Shown here: positions 34,409-44,740 of the stretch, piece by piece | Position numbering within the stretch: the first letter of the stretch is position 1 | Layout of the letters: the number at the start of each line of letters is the position of its first letter | From: Kocuria sp. TGY1127_2 | GTDB taxonomy: Bacteria; Actinomycetota; Actinomycetes; Actinomycetales; Micrococcaceae | Assembly (NCBI RefSeq): GCF_013394385.1 | Contig: NZ_AP022834.1 | Span: forward strand, 496,001 to 560,000 | DNA: 64,000 bases | Reading direction: 5' to 3' | The notes under the pieces: generated by a model | The model's database searches: none | The model's input: only the letters and a program-made list of their open reading frames with translations | Told to the model about the DNA's origin: nothing | Program-made: the position numbers and the translations under genes

Positions 34409-34436
34409 CCATCCGCACGGGTTGTGGTGTCGAAGC
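34409..34436 (+). promoter_or_regulatory. SigK-type promoter of the CHRD protein and sortase genes
   Basis: CCATCC (34409-34414), 16 bases, then CGAAGC (34431-34436). It has the same hexamers and the same spacing as the site on the opposite strand 110 bases away. It lies 60 bases before the CHRD start. Confidence 0.78.
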
Positions 34437-34496
34437 TCACACATACGTACCGCAATCAGCGGGACGCAGCGAGCACCGATCACTGAGGAGCACCCC

Positions 34497-35300
34497 ATGC
34501 GACAGCCACTACTTCTAACCATCCCCGCCCTGGCCCTAGCAGCCCTGGCCCTATCGGCCCCACCGGCCACCGCCCACGAAGGCCACACCCAGGAATCAAC
34601 CACCACCGACGAGGGATCGTGGACGACCATGGCCCACCTGGATAGCCTCAATAACTCCGGGACCACCGGTGAGGCGAGCGTGAAAGTCGACGGAAACAAA
34701 GCCACCGTGAGCATGACCGTCCAAGGCGCTGCCGAGACCTTCCAGAACGGCCCCTTCCCCCACGCCCAGCACATCCACATCGGAGCCGCCGGGACCTGCC
34801 CGGGCCCGGAACTGGACCAGAACGGCGACGGCGCCGTAAGCACCCCGGAAGCCCACCCCGCCTACGGGATGATCGCCTCGTCACTGACCGAGACCGGCGA
34901 TACCAGCCCGGATTCTGCTCTGGCCGTGGACCGGTTCCCCGGCGGTAGCTCCTACACCTACGAACGGAGCATCGACATCGATGATGCGACCCAGCAGGCC
35001 CTGAAAGACGGGACCGCGGTCATGGTCGTTCACGGTGTGGACCCGGCGAATCTGAGCCAGACGGCTCAGCAGGAGATGAGTCCGCTGGATGATTCGTTGC
35101 CTTTGGCCGCGACCCTGCCGGCTGCCTGCGGGACCCTGAACGCTTCGCAAATGGGTGATGTCCCCGATGGTGGTGCCGATACCGGCGTTGGGCAGAAGAC
35201 CGATCCCGCCTCGATCGTGATCACTGTAGGTGCCGGTGCTGCCGGATTGGTCGCTGTCGGTGGCGGAGCCGTGTACCTGCGTCGTCGTCAGCGGGCCTAG
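34497..35300 (+). CDS. Secreted CHRD domain protein
   Basis: A 267-residue exported protein. A signal peptide ends PATA (about 20); the mature part opens HEGHTQ and contains a CHRD domain (about 35-190) with HAQHIHIGAAGTCPGPEL and MVVHGVDP as its recognisable parts. A C-terminal hydrophobic helix and RRRQRA tail anchor it to the membrane; there is no clear LPxTG or LAxTG signal. GAGGAG sits seven bases before the ATG at 34497. A SigK-type promoter drives it, and a class F sortase gene follows 18 bases later. By analogy with SigK-controlled secreted proteins it is a surface protein of unknown ligand. Confidence 0.82.
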   Translation: MRQPLLLTIPALALAALALSAPPATAHEGHTQESTTTDEGSWTTMAHLDSLNNSGTTGEASVKVDGNKATVSMTVQGAAETFQNGPFPHAQHIHIGAAGTCPGPELDQNGDGAVSTPEAHPAYGMIASSLTETGDTSPDSALAVDRFPGGSSYTYERSIDIDDATQQALKDGTAVMVVHGVDPANLSQTAQQEMSPLDDSLPLAATLPAACGTLNASQMGDVPDGGADTGVGQKTDPASIVITVGAGAAGLVAVGGGAVYLRRRQRA

Positions 35301-35318
35301 GCCCGGAAGCGGTACAGC

Positions 35319-36032
35319 ATGATGGCTGATTTCTTGGCTGGCGGCCGCGGATTCCTCAGGGTCTCCGCGGCTGCCGCTGTCCTGCTGGTATCGGCCTGTG
35401 CCCCAGACCCGGGACAAGGCACAGCCACGCCCGAGCCGTCCGACGCTACGCCGGCGACATCGCAGTCACCCAACAACGAGTCCTCGGCATCTACTCCGGA
35501 ACCAACGCACAGCGACCCGACTTCCCCGGAACCGACAAGGACCGAGACACAAGGCGGTGGGGGAGCGGTCCTGAAATCTTCGCGCCCGACCTCACTGCGA
35601 ATTCCCTCGATCGGGGTCGATACCAAGCCTCTCAGACTCGGCCTGAACAAGAACCATCGACTCGAGGTGCCCCCGGGCGATCCTGGTTCACCGGCAGGCT
35701 GGTACGACCAATCACCGACGCCAGGAGAGCGCGGCCCGTCCGTATTCCTCGGTCACGTCAACGCGACGGATGGGGGAGACGGGGTCTTCGCGGACCTTCG
35801 GTCGTTGAAATCAGGGGACCAGGTCACGGTGGCTCGGGAAGACGGCTCCGAAGCCCGATTCACGGTCAAGAAGGGCAAGGCGTATTCGAAGGACCGATTC
35901 CCGACCGCCGAAGTCTACGGCCACACGGATGACGCCCAATTGCGTCTGATCACCTGCGACGGTTACGACGCCTCTTCCGGCCTCTTCGACGACAATTACG
36001 TGGTCTACGCGAGTCTGGACCGCCAAAAATAA
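35319..36032 (+). CDS. Class F sortase, lipoprotein-like N-terminus
   Basis: A 237-residue sortase. The N-terminus has a hydrophobic segment ending LLVSACAP, a lipobox-like site, then a Pro/Thr/Ser-rich spacer and the sortase domain from about 90. The catalytic His is in FLGHVNA and the catalytic Cys in RLITCDGYD. The usual conserved Arg after the Cys is absent: the segment reads SSGLFDDNYVVYASL, and no Arg follows until the last four residues. It may therefore be weakly active or use another residue. It is co-directional with the CHRD protein and probably under SigK. The start could be ATG 35319 or 35322. Confidence 0.83.
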   Translation: MMADFLAGGRGFLRVSAAAAVLLVSACAPDPGQGTATPEPSDATPATSQSPNNESSASTPEPTHSDPTSPEPTRTETQGGGGAVLKSSRPTSLRIPSIGVDTKPLRLGLNKNHRLEVPPGDPGSPAGWYDQSPTPGERGPSVFLGHVNATDGGDGVFADLRSLKSGDQVTVAREDGSEARFTVKKGKAYSKDRFPTAEVYGHTDDAQLRLITCDGYDASSGLFDDNYVVYASLDRQK

Positions 36033-36434
36033 GTCGAGCAGGAGATAGGCAGACCGCAGATGCGTTCGGTATCTGCAGCCCCCCTGGCTCTGCCTGGATC
36101 AGCTGACGTCTCGATGGTTAAGTCATTTCAGATCCCCTCCGCGAATCCCTGAAGACCCCAGGCAGTACGCTCGCGTTCCTAGTCAGGCCGCCCGCGGCTT
36201 CCGGAGGGCAATCCCCCTGAGTTACCGAGTGCTTATCCATGTGCAGCACGCCGGTATGGATCTTCTCGGCGAGCCGTCCGCCCCGTTCCAGCAAGACCCA
36301 AACTTCGAGGGCCCCTTTCGGGTCGGTGACCCAAGTGACACTATGGGAGTAGGCCTTGTGTCCGCGAACAGAGCGCAACGGTCGATGGCTGTAAAGACAG
36401 CTTGCTCAACACTGCACCCATGAGGAGGCATTTC
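36033..36434. other. Intergenic region before transketolase
   Basis: About 400 bases with no recognised gene. A minus-strand frame from 36378 to 36118 is open (86 codons) and has protein-like stretches, but no family match or ribosome binding site that I can support. No promoter elements with confident spacing are visible. Confidence 0.4.
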
Positions 36435-38318
36435 ATGAGCACCAATGTCCAACGGGATAGCTTTTCCGACATCGCCGAACTCGCCGCGCAGCTACGCGTG
36501 GATTCCATCCGTTCGAGCACCGCAGCAGGCTCCGGCCATACGACCTCGTCGATGTCAGCGGCAGACGTTCTTGCCGTTCTCATCAGCCGGCATCTGCGCT
36601 ACGACTGGGACAATCCGAAGAGCTCGTACAACGATCACCTGATCTATTCCAAGGGCCACGCATCGCCCCTCGTCTATTCGGTTCTCAAGGCCGCAGGCCA
36701 GATATCCGATGATGAGATGGTGACCGGGTACAGGCAGTTCGGGCAACGGCTTCAGGGCCACCCGACGCCGGAGTTGCCGTGGATCGATGTGGCAACAGGT
36801 TCGCTCGGACAAGGACTGCCTGACGGCGTCGGCATCGCCCTCGCGGGGAAATACCTGGACAAACTCCCCTACACCACCTGGGTATTGTGCGGGGACAGCG
36901 AAATGGCGGAGGGCTCCATATGGGAAGCACTCGACAAGGCCTCCTACTACGAGCTGGACAACCTGGTCGTCGTCGTCGACGTCAACAGGCTCGGCCAGAC
37001 GGGCCCCACCGAACACGGGTGGGACATCGAGACTTATATGCGCCGGGCCGAATCCTTCGGAGCTGCGGCGGTGAAAATCGACGGCCACGACCTGCATTCG
37101 ATCGACGATGCTCTTGCCGCTGCCGGCACAGGTGGCGGCCGCCCGACCGTGATTCTCGCCCAGACGATCAAGGGCAAGGGATTCTCCGAAATCGAGGACA
37201 AGGACGATTGGCACGGCAAGCCGTTGCCCGAGGACGCGGCGGACCGAGCGATCAGCGAACTGGGCGGTGAACGTGACCTCCGAGTGCTCGGTCTCGCCCC
37301 TGAAGAGACCGGCGAACCTCATCGAATCGAAGAGACGCAGGTCCAGTTGCCGTCCTACGAAATCGGTGACGAAGTCGCGACCCGTCAGGCGTACAGCGAC
37401 GCACTCGTGGCACTCGGCCACAGTGGCCCTCGGCTGGTCGCTCTTGACGCGGAGGTCGGAAACTCGACTCACACCGACGATTTCGGGGAAGCCTTCCCCG
37501 AGCGTTACTTCCAAATGTTTATTGCCGAGCAACAGCTCATCGCCGCCGCAACCGGCCTGAACGTCCGTGGTTACAAGGCCTACGCATCGACCTACGCCGC
37601 ATTCTTGACCCGAGCTTTCGATTTCATCCGTATGGCCGCGATCTCCGGTGCGGATCTGCGTATCGCAGGGTCACACGCGGGGGTCGAGATCGGTCCGGAC
37701 GGTCCTTCCCAAATGGGCGTCGAAGACCTCGCGATGTTTCGGTCCGTGCACGGTTCCACGGTCGTCTACCCCAGTGACGCCGTCAGCGCGGCCGCTCTGA
37801 CCGCGCAGATGGCGGACCGTTCGGGAATCAATTATCTGCGCGCAACTCGCGGTACATTGCCCGTGATCTACTCCGAAGAGGAGAAGTTCCCCATCGGTGG
37901 TGCAAAGACATTGCGAGCCGGCGACGATGACGAGGTAACTCTCATCGGGGCCGGAGTCACTCTTCACGAGTGCCTCGCCGCGGCGGACGCCTTGAGCGAG
38001 AAGGGAATTTCCGCACGGGTCGTCGATTGCTACTCGGTCAAACCCCTGGACGCAGAGACCCTCCGAGGAGCCGTGAAGGCCGCGGGCGGGAATGTCGTGA
38101 TCGCTGAAGACCACCATCCAGAAGGTGGCCTCGGCGAGGCGGTCGTCTCCGTGCTTGCCGGACAGGTCTCTCCTCTGCGAGTCACGCATCTCGCAGTTGA
38201 AGGCATGCCGGGATCCGGTACCAGCGCCGAGCTGCTCGATTGGGCGGGAATCGATGCCCAGCACATTGTCGAAGCAGCAGAACAACAAGTGGCCAACGGA
38301 GGTTCATCGACAATCTGA
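36435..38318 (+). CDS. Transketolase
   Basis: A 627-residue thiamine diphosphate enzyme that moves two-carbon units between sugar phosphates. The TPP/Mg site reads GDSEMAEGS and ends VVVDVN (about 155-190), and the N-terminal DSIRSSTAAGSGHTTSSMSAADVLA matches the TPP-pyrophosphate region. It follows the shorter, animal-like transketolase form, as single polypeptide, compared with about 660-700 residues for the E. coli type. GAGGAGG lies six bases before the ATG. The arabinose pathway encoded further on ends in xylulose 5-phosphate, a transketolase substrate, but the two are 15 kb apart. Confidence 0.88.
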   Translation: MSTNVQRDSFSDIAELAAQLRVDSIRSSTAAGSGHTTSSMSAADVLAVLISRHLRYDWDNPKSSYNDHLIYSKGHASPLVYSVLKAAGQISDDEMVTGYRQFGQRLQGHPTPELPWIDVATGSLGQGLPDGVGIALAGKYLDKLPYTTWVLCGDSEMAEGSIWEALDKASYYELDNLVVVVDVNRLGQTGPTEHGWDIETYMRRAESFGAAAVKIDGHDLHSIDDALAAAGTGGGRPTVILAQTIKGKGFSEIEDKDDWHGKPLPEDAADRAISELGGERDLRVLGLAPEETGEPHRIEETQVQLPSYEIGDEVATRQAYSDALVALGHSGPRLVALDAEVGNSTHTDDFGEAFPERYFQMFIAEQQLIAAATGLNVRGYKAYASTYAAFLTRAFDFIRMAAISGADLRIAGSHAGVEIGPDGPSQMGVEDLAMFRSVHGSTVVYPSDAVSAAALTAQMADRSGINYLRATRGTLPVIYSEEEKFPIGGAKTLRAGDDDEVTLIGAGVTLHECLAAADALSEKGISARVVDCYSVKPLDAETLRGAVKAAGGNVVIAEDHHPEGGLGEAVVSVLAGQVSPLRVTHLAVEGMPGSGTSAELLDWAGIDAQHIVEAAEQQVANGGSSTI

Positions 38319-38410
38319 TCTGATTCTGAAGTGGTACCCGCGAGAGTCGGTCCGTGAACGAGGGCCTGTCCCCGCGGCAGTTCTTCGCCCGGCGTTTGAA
38401 AGGTGACGTG

Positions 38411-40117
38411 ATGTCTACATTTGAGTATTCGGCTTCAGAGAGCCCAGCCGTTACGCGCAATGTCCCCCGGTCCCGGGGCAGGATTGTGGTCGATTGGCTC
38501 ACGTCCACGGACCACAAGACCATCGGCTACATGTACATGATCGCGTCCTTCACGTTCTTCCTGCTGGCAGGCATCATGGCATTGGTCATGCGTCTTGAGC
38601 TGTTCCAGCCCGGAATGCAGATCCTGGAAACCAAGGATCAGTTCAACCAGTTGTTCACCATGCACGGCACCCTGATGCTGCTGATGTTCGGAACCCCGCT
38701 GTTTATCGGGTTCGCCAACGTGCTGGTTCCATTGCAGATCGGTTCTCCGGACGTCGCTTTTCCGCGTCTCAACGCTTTGGCGTTCTGGTTCTTCCTCTTC
38801 GGCTCGCTGGTCGCAATCGCCGGGTTCATCACCCCGCAGGGAGCAGCGTCCTTCGGCTGGTTTGCCTATGCGCCGTTGAACTCGTCGACGTACACCCCGA
38901 GTGTCGGTGGCGACCTGTGGGTCTTCGGCCTTGCCCTACAGGGCTTCGGCACCATCATGGGCGGCGTCAACTTCATCACGACGATTCTGTGCATGCGCGC
39001 ACCCGGGCTGACCATGTGGCGGGTTCCGCTCTTCACCTGGACGGCCTTGATCAACGCCATACTCATCATTATGGCTTTCCCGCCTTTGGCGGCTTCGCTC
39101 TTCGCGCTCGGCATGGACCGCAGGCTGGGCGGCCATATCTTCGACGCCGAAAATGGCGGTTCGATCCTGTGGCAACACCTCTTCTGGTTCTTCGGGCACC
39201 CCGAGGTCTACATCCTGGCCCTACCCATGTTCGGCATCGCATCCGAGATCATCCCGGTGTTCTCACGCAAACCGATCTTCGGGTACAAGGGACTCGTCTA
39301 CGCGACGATCGCCATCGGTGCGCTGTCCGTGACCGTGTGGGCCCACCACATGTACGTCACCGGTTCGGTCATGCTTCCGTTCTTCGCGTTCATGTCCATG
39401 ATGATCGCGGTTCCGACCGGTGTGAAGTTCTTCAACTGGATTGGCACGATGTGGCAGGGATCCATAACTTTCGAGACGCCACTCTTATGGATCTTCGGAT
39501 TCCTGCTGACCTTCTTGTTCGGCGGCATCACCGGGATCATCCTGGCTACTCCTCCGCTGGACTTCCACTTGTCCGATACCTATTTTGTGGTCGCGCACTT
39601 CCACTACACGGTCTTCGGAACGGTCGTGTTCTGCATGTTCGGTGGCATCTACTTCTGGTGGCCGAAGTTCACCGGCAAGATGCTCAACGAACGACTGGGC
39701 AAAATCCACTTCTGGTTGCTGTTCATCGGTTTCCACACGACCTTCCTGATCCAGCACTGGCTGGGTGTGGACGGAATGCCGCGTCGTTATGCTGATTACA
39801 TGCCCGAGGACGGTTTCACCTGGATGAACCAGTTCTCGACCGTCGGCGCCATGATTCTGGCGGTGTCGATGTTGCCGTTCTTCTGGAACGTCTACATCAC
39901 GACCCGCAACGGCAAAAAGGTTGAAGTCGATGATCCGTGGGGCTTTGGAAGCTCCCTGGAATGGGCGACATCCTGCCCGCCGCCGCGTCACAACTTCACG
40001 GCCCTGCCGCGAATCCGCTCGGAACGGCCTGCACTGGATCTGCACCATCCCGAGCTGTCCACCAACCACGACGTCGCGTCGGCCGCCCGCAGAGCGGCTG
40101 ATCGCGTCAACAACTGA
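38411..40117 (+). CDS. ctaD: Cytochrome c oxidase subunit I
   Basis: A 568-residue heme-copper oxidase subunit with twelve membrane helices. Visible motifs are [15 protein letters not shown] at the first helix, [14 protein letters not shown] with the His-Tyr pair, WAHHMYV with the two CuB histidines, and HFHYTVFGT with the heme ligands. It is an aa3-type subunit of the terminal respiratory oxidase. The genes for subunits II, III and IV are not next to it, which is unusual compared with the common ctaC-ctaD order, so this may be a lone or second copy. The ATG at 38411 follows AAAGGTG; a frame from 38354 is longer but lacks family character. Confidence 0.95.
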   Translation: MSTFEYSASESPAVTRNVPRSRGRIVVDWLTSTDHKTIGYMYMIASFTFFLLAGIMALVMRLELFQPGMQILETKDQFNQLFTMHGTLMLLMFGTPLFIGFANVLVPLQIGSPDVAFPRLNALAFWFFLFGSLVAIAGFITPQGAASFGWFAYAPLNSSTYTPSVGGDLWVFGLALQGFGTIMGGVNFITTILCMRAPGLTMWRVPLFTWTALINAILIIMAFPPLAASLFALGMDRRLGGHIFDAENGGSILWQHLFWFFGHPEVYILALPMFGIASEIIPVFSRKPIFGYKGLVYATIAIGALSVTVWAHHMYVTGSVMLPFFAFMSMMIAVPTGVKFFNWIGTMWQGSITFETPLLWIFGFLLTFLFGGITGIILATPPLDFHLSDTYFVVAHFHYTVFGTVVFCMFGGIYFWWPKFTGKMLNERLGKIHFWLLFIGFHTTFLIQHWLGVDGMPRRYADYMPEDGFTWMNQFSTVGAMILAVSMLPFFWNVYITTRNGKKVEVDDPWGFGSSLEWATSCPPPRHNFTALPRIRSERPALDLHHPELSTNHDVASAARRAADRVNN

Positions 40118-40184
40118 GAAGATAGTGGGTGGACGTCTGACGGAAGCTGAGGCTGCTCCGGCCGGAAAGTAGGGGATGCACACG

Positions 40185-40910
40185 ATGGCTGCGGCGACGG
40201 ATATCTGGACCCTGGGGCCGGAATCGAATTTTGCTCTGACATCGAGCCTGCTCCTGACCTCGTTCGTCCTGTCGAGCATCATCGGCTTCGAACGTCAGCT
40301 TCGTCAGAAGCAAGCTGGCCTGCGCACCCTCATCCTCGTGGGGACAGGCTCCGGGTTGTTCACGATCGTTTCGGGCTATGGGTTCGGGACCTTGCTGGGC
40401 TCCGACGTCGTACTGGACCCTTCGAGGATCGCTGCGCAGATCGCCTCCGGAATAGGCTTTCTCGGTGCGGGAGTGATCTTCACCCGCAAGAATTTTGTGC
40501 GCGGGTTGACCACGGCCGCATCCATTTGGGTCACGGCCGCCGTGGGCATGGCCGCGGGGGCGGGACTGCCGTGGATCGCAATTGAAGGTACGATCCTGTA
40601 CTTGATTGCCACAACCGTCCTCATGCCCATCGTGACGAGGCTTCCCGGGGCGTCGGACCGGAACGTTCTCCGGCTCACCTACATTGATGGGCACGGAATC
40701 CTGAGGGATATCTTGTCCGAAGCGACGTCGATGGGCTATACGGCGCAGATCGAGTCGACCGAGAGAATCGGCGACAAAGTAGTGTTGCGCGCGAGATTTC
40801 GGGGACGCCCGCCACTGCGTTCTCTCGTCGCCACTTTGACGGAGCTTTCGGGAGTGGTCAGCGTCAGGATTTCACAGGACACTGAGGGCGGTCCCAACGA
40901 CGAGGATTAG
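40185..40910 (+). CDS. MgtC/SapB family protein
   Basis: About 241 residues. The first 150 residues are the MgtC membrane domain with the signature FVLSSIIGFERQLRQKQAGLRT and ASGIGFLGAGVIFTRKNFVRGLTTAAS; the last 80 residues form an ACT-like soluble domain. MgtC proteins influence magnesium and membrane-potential homeostasis and virulence in some bacteria. The ATG at 40185 has AGGGG nine bases before; an ATG at 40176 is three codons longer and too close to that site. It lies downstream of ctaD by about 70 bases. Confidence 0.86.
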   Translation: MAAATDIWTLGPESNFALTSSLLLTSFVLSSIIGFERQLRQKQAGLRTLILVGTGSGLFTIVSGYGFGTLLGSDVVLDPSRIAAQIASGIGFLGAGVIFTRKNFVRGLTTAASIWVTAAVGMAAGAGLPWIAIEGTILYLIATTVLMPIVTRLPGASDRNVLRLTYIDGHGILRDILSEATSMGYTAQIESTERIGDKVVLRARFRGRPPLRSLVATLTELSGVVSVRISQDTEGGPNDED

Positions 40911-40936
40911 AGTTCTCAGACCCAGGAAGAACTAGC

Positions 40937-40969
40937 GGTGGCCGTTGCCGAAAGCCGGCAACGGCCACC
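40937..40969. terminator. Bidirectional terminator between mgtC-like gene and catalase
   Basis: GGTGGCCGTTGCCG pairs perfectly with CGGCAACGGCCACC around AAAGC. It lies between two convergent genes; a T-rich stretch (TTGTTTTTG) is about 10 bases further on the plus strand. Confidence 0.8.
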
Positions 40970-41004
40970 TGAGAATCGGTTGTTTTTGTCTCCGGAGATC
41001 CCGT

Positions 41005-43272
41005 TTAGACGGAATCGCTCGTGGTCTCGAACCGCTCCCACACGCGATGCTTGCTCAGCAAGTCGGTCATTCCTCGCAGCACCTCATCAGGACTTGAGCC
41101 CGTGACGATGCCCGGATCGTCGAGCGAGTATCCGGCGCCGTGCAGCGCATCCGTCCCGGGTCCCCAAGCGCCGATTGCCTTGCCATGTCTCCATGACTCG
41201 TCGAGCAGCAGATCCACGCGGGGATCGAGGCCGGAGCCGGCTCGGACGCCGGTTTTGGCATCCTGACGTTTGGAGTCCGCCGCTTTCTTGGACGGTGCAC
41301 CCGCCAGGATGATTGCGTCGAATTCCACGGAGCGAACGGTCGTGAGAGTTTTGGTGACGGGTACGCCGGAGACTTCGCCGCCGCGGGTGGACACGATGTT
41401 CGGGACCATGGAGGATTCGACGATGCTCTCGTGGAGATCTGCCAATCCTTCCGGAGGGTCTTGGGGATCCACGACGATGCCGATGACCCGACCATCCACG
41501 GGCCATGCGCCCCTGATCTGCGACAAGGCAGGGCTCCGGTCGTCGCCGGTTTGCGCGAGCCCTTGGGCATCAGGCGTGGGCAGGCCCAGGCTGTCGGCCA
41601 CTTGCTGACACAGCGACTTGTCGATCCGGGCGAGATTCTCTACCTGGCGCTTTTGGACTGCCGTTTCGTAGCTTTTTCCGAGCTCGAATGAATATGCACC
41701 TACGACGTGGTCCTTTTCGATGTCGGTCAAACTGTTCCAGAACAGTCTGACCTGACTGAAATGGTCGTCGAAGCTCGCGGGAGCGGCGCGGGTCTTGACT
41801 GACTCGGCAACCGTAACGGGCAGGTCCGTGAAGGCCCCATCGGCTTCCGTTGCGGCAAATGGATTATTGCCGTCCAAGGAATTCGGCTTGTAGGGCGCGA
41901 CGCCGGTATGGTCGGCCTGCTGCCCGTATCCGTCTCGGAACATATCGTTGACCGGGGCATGCGGTCGGTTGATGGGTAACTGATTGAAATTCGGTCCGCC
42001 GAGGCGGGTCAGCTGCGTGTCAATGTATGAGAACAGGCGCCCCTGCAACAAAGGGTCGTCGGTGACGTCGATTCCTGGCGGCAGATGACCGGGGTGGAAC
42101 GCAACCTGTTCGGTCTCCTCGAAATAATTGCGCGGGTTGGAATCGAGGACCATCCGACCGATGAGCTGAACCGGCACCTTTTCTTCAGGGACGATTTTGG
42201 TGGGGTCCAGGAGGTCAATTCCTTCATACATCTGTTCGACAGTGTCCTCGAAAACCTGAATTCCCAGTTCCCATTCCGGGTAGGCACCGGACTCGATAGC
42301 GTCGGCTAAGTCTCTGCGGTGGAAGTCGGGATCCATGCCCCCAGTGATCTGGGCTTCTTCCCAGGTCATGGAATGAACACCGAGTTTGGGCTTCCAATGG
42401 AATTTCACCAGACACGTTTCTCCCGATGCGTTCTGCAACCGGAACGTGTGGATGCCAAAGCCCTCCATCATCCGGTACGAACGAGGGATCCCGCGGTCGG
42501 ACATGTTCCACATCGTGTGATGTTGTGCTTCGGTGTGCAAAGAGACGAAGTCCCAGAACGTGTCGTGGGCGCTCTGTGCCTGGGGGATCTCACGGTCCGG
42601 GTGCGGTTTGCCCGCGTGGATGACGTCCGGGAACTTGATCGCATCCTGGATGAAGAACACCGGGATGTTGTTTCCCACCAGGTCGAAGGTGCCTTCTTCG
42701 GTGTAGAATTTAGTCGCGAAACCGCGGGTGTCTCGCACCGAGTCGGCGGACCCCCGGGATCCCAAGACCGTTGAGAACCGCACGAATACCGGTGTCTTCT
42801 TGCCCTGAGCCAGGAATCCTGCCCTGGTGACCGAATCCGCATTGCCGTAAGCCTCGAAGAACCCGTGGGCGCCGGCACCACGGGCGTGGACCACTCGTTC
42901 CGGTACACGTTCGTGATCGAAGTGCGTGATCTTTTCTCTGAAGTGGTGATCCTGAAGTAGGGACGGGCCGCGTTCTCCGGCCTTGAGCGAGTGATCGGTG
43001 TCCCGCAATCGGGAGCCGGCGGAGGTCGTCAGGAATGAACCGTGCTGAGCAATCGAATCGGGGTCCTCGTTGGCCACTTCTCCCGTCGGCGTGCGAGGCA
43101 CGACCTTGTGCTGATCCTCACTGACACTCCACGGAGGCTGGGGGTTAGTCGGCTCTTTGGCCGAAGGACTCTCGACGTTGGGACGGCCTGGGGACGGGGT
43201 AGGAATCGGTTGAGACTCCTGGCCCTTTGCAGGCTCGTGTGCTTCCGAGTGATCTTGCTGATTGTGTGACAT
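41005..43272 (-). CDS. katE: Large-subunit catalase (HPII type)
   Basis: A 755-residue clade 2 catalase. The catalytic His is in [12 protein letters not shown], the Asn in [15 protein letters not shown], and the heme-ligand Tyr in [13 protein letters not shown]. The last 150 residues form the class I glutamine-amidotransferase-like domain typical of HPII ([24 protein letters not shown]). The N-terminus has a polar tail of about 75 residues. It follows the zinc alcohol dehydrogenase gene after 48 bases and the KGG stress protein further up, so it probably belongs to a stationary-phase or oxidative stress set. Confidence 0.96.
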   Translation of the reverse strand: MSHNQQDHSEAHEPAKGQESQPIPTPSPGRPNVESPSAKEPTNPQPPWSVSEDQHKVVPRTPTGEVANEDPDSIAQHGSFLTTSAGSRLRDTDHSLKAGERGPSLLQDHHFREKITHFDHERVPERVVHARGAGAHGFFEAYGNADSVTRAGFLAQGKKTPVFVRFSTVLGSRGSADSVRDTRGFATKFYTEEGTFDLVGNNIPVFFIQDAIKFPDVIHAGKPHPDREIPQAQSAHDTFWDFVSLHTEAQHHTMWNMSDRGIPRSYRMMEGFGIHTFRLQNASGETCLVKFHWKPKLGVHSMTWEEAQITGGMDPDFHRRDLADAIESGAYPEWELGIQVFEDTVEQMYEGIDLLDPTKIVPEEKVPVQLIGRMVLDSNPRNYFEETEQVAFHPGHLPPGIDVTDDPLLQGRLFSYIDTQLTRLGGPNFNQLPINRPHAPVNDMFRDGYGQQADHTGVAPYKPNSLDGNNPFAATEADGAFTDLPVTVAESVKTRAAPASFDDHFSQVRLFWNSLTDIEKDHVVGAYSFELGKSYETAVQKRQVENLARIDKSLCQQVADSLGLPTPDAQGLAQTGDDRSPALSQIRGAWPVDGRVIGIVVDPQDPPEGLADLHESIVESSMVPNIVSTRGGEVSGVPVTKTLTTVRSVEFDAIILAGAPSKKAADSKRQDAKTGVRAGSGLDPRVDLLLDESWRHGKAIGAWGPGTDALHGAGYSLDDPGIVTGSSPDEVLRGMTDLLSKHRVWERFETTSDSV

Positions 43273-43320
43273 TTTTATTGCCTTTCCCTTGATTGACCCG
43301 TGAGTGTTCGGTCGTCAGGT

Positions 43321-44508
43321 CTACGGCTTGAGGACGACTTTGATGCAACCGTCCATCTTCTTCTGGAACATCTCGTACCCTTCCGGCGCTTGCTCCAGTG
43401 GAAGCGAGTGCGTGACGAGGTCTTCCACACCCAAGGGATCTTTCGGATCATCGACCAGGGGCAAGAGGTCGTCGATCCAATGCTTGACGTTGCACTGGCC
43501 CATCCGAATCTGCAGTTGCTTGTCGAACATCTGCAGCAGCGGCATGGGGCTCGCCTGGCCGCCGTAGACGCCGCTCAAGGAGAGCGTGCCGCCGCGCCGC
43601 ACCAACGAGATGGCATCGTGCAAAGCCGAAAGCCGATCGACCCCGGCGTTCTTCATCACGCCGCGGGCGACCTTGTCCGGAAGCAGGCTCGAAGCCTGGT
43701 GTGCGAGTTTTCCCGCGGGAGAATGGTGGCTTTCCATCCCGACGGCGTCGACGATGGCGTCCGGCCCGCGGCCTTCGGTGGCGTCTTTGATCTTTTCGTA
43801 AGCCTCGTCGGTGGGTGCCAGGGCCGTCCCGCCGTGACGCTCCGCCATCTGACGCCTTTCCGATACTGGGTCTGTTGCGAAGACCGTATATCCCCGGTGC
43901 ACGCCAATACGCGCCGCGAACTGTCCGACCGGGCCCAGGCCAAAGACCACCATGGTTCCCTCGGACGGGACATCAGCATACTGGACGGCCTGCCAAGCGG
44001 TCGGAAGAATGTCGCTCAAGAAAAGGTAACGCTCGTCCGGTGCTTCGCGCCCGTCTTCTGCGCTGCCGATCTCAATAGGACCGAAGTCGGCGTGCGGGAC
44101 CCGCAGGTATTCAGCCTGGCCGCCGGGAACCGATCCGTACAGCCGTGAATAGCCGAAGAGCTGAGCTCCACTGCCTGCAGAGGTGACCTGGGTCGTTTCG
44201 CATTGGGAGTACAACCCTCTCCGGCACATCCAGCACCGACCGCAGGAAATAGTGAACGGAATGACGACGCGTGATCCCACGGTCAGGTTCGTCTCCGGCC
44301 CTGCTTCTTCGACGACGCCCATAGGCTCGTGTCCGACGACGTCGCCTTGGTCCATGAATGGCCCGAGCACTTCGTAGAGGTGGAGGTCAGAACCGCAGAT
44401 TGCGGTTGAAGTGATACGGATGATGGCGTCGTCGTTCAGCTGCAGGGTCGGGTCCGGTACGTCCTCTACACTGACGTTGCGTTTGCCCTGCCACGTTACT
44501 GCTCTCAT
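43321..44508 (-). CDS. Zinc-dependent alcohol dehydrogenase
   Basis: A 395-residue medium-chain dehydrogenase. Catalytic zinc ligands are in ICGSDLHLYE and GHEPMGVVEE; a structural zinc cluster reads CGRCWMCRRGLYSQC; the NAD motif is VVFGLGPVGQFAARIG. It resembles glutathione-independent formaldehyde dehydrogenases and the Zn-ADH group found with stress catalases in actinobacteria, but the substrate cannot be set. The ATG at 44508 has AGAAGG upstream; an open frame to 44673 lacks family character. Probably co-transcribed with katE. Confidence 0.85.
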   Translation of the reverse strand: MRAVTWQGKRNVSVEDVPDPTLQLNDDAIIRITSTAICGSDLHLYEVLGPFMDQGDVVGHEPMGVVEEAGPETNLTVGSRVVIPFTISCGRCWMCRRGLYSQCETTQVTSAGSGAQLFGYSRLYGSVPGGQAEYLRVPHADFGPIEIGSAEDGREAPDERYLFLSDILPTAWQAVQYADVPSEGTMVVFGLGPVGQFAARIGVHRGYTVFATDPVSERRQMAERHGGTALAPTDEAYEKIKDATEGRGPDAIVDAVGMESHHSPAGKLAHQASSLLPDKVARGVMKNAGVDRLSALHDAISLVRRGGTLSLSGVYGGQASPMPLLQMFDKQLQIRMGQCNVKHWIDDLLPLVDDPKDPLGVEDLVTHSLPLEQAPEGYEMFQKKMDGCIKVVLKP

Positions 44509-44740
44509 GATCGGCCTTCTTCCTAATGGGAACCGCGTCCGTTCCGTCGGGCGGCTGAAGACTACGTTCGCCCGGGAGGCTGCGCCCTTGAACTTCTGTG
44601 TGATGAGGATCGGCATGTGACCGGCCAGGATGCTGTTGGTCTTGGCCCTGGGCCGGAGGAGTATTTCCCGCAAAAAGCCGGAAAAGTCGGGCGGACTAGA
44701 ATCCGAGGAACCCCTGGATCCCTACCGGCCGACTTGTCAG

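Noticed and set aside
36118-36378. 86-codon minus-strand frame before transketolase
   Set aside because: Some protein-like stretches, but no family match, start signal or context; kept only as a note.
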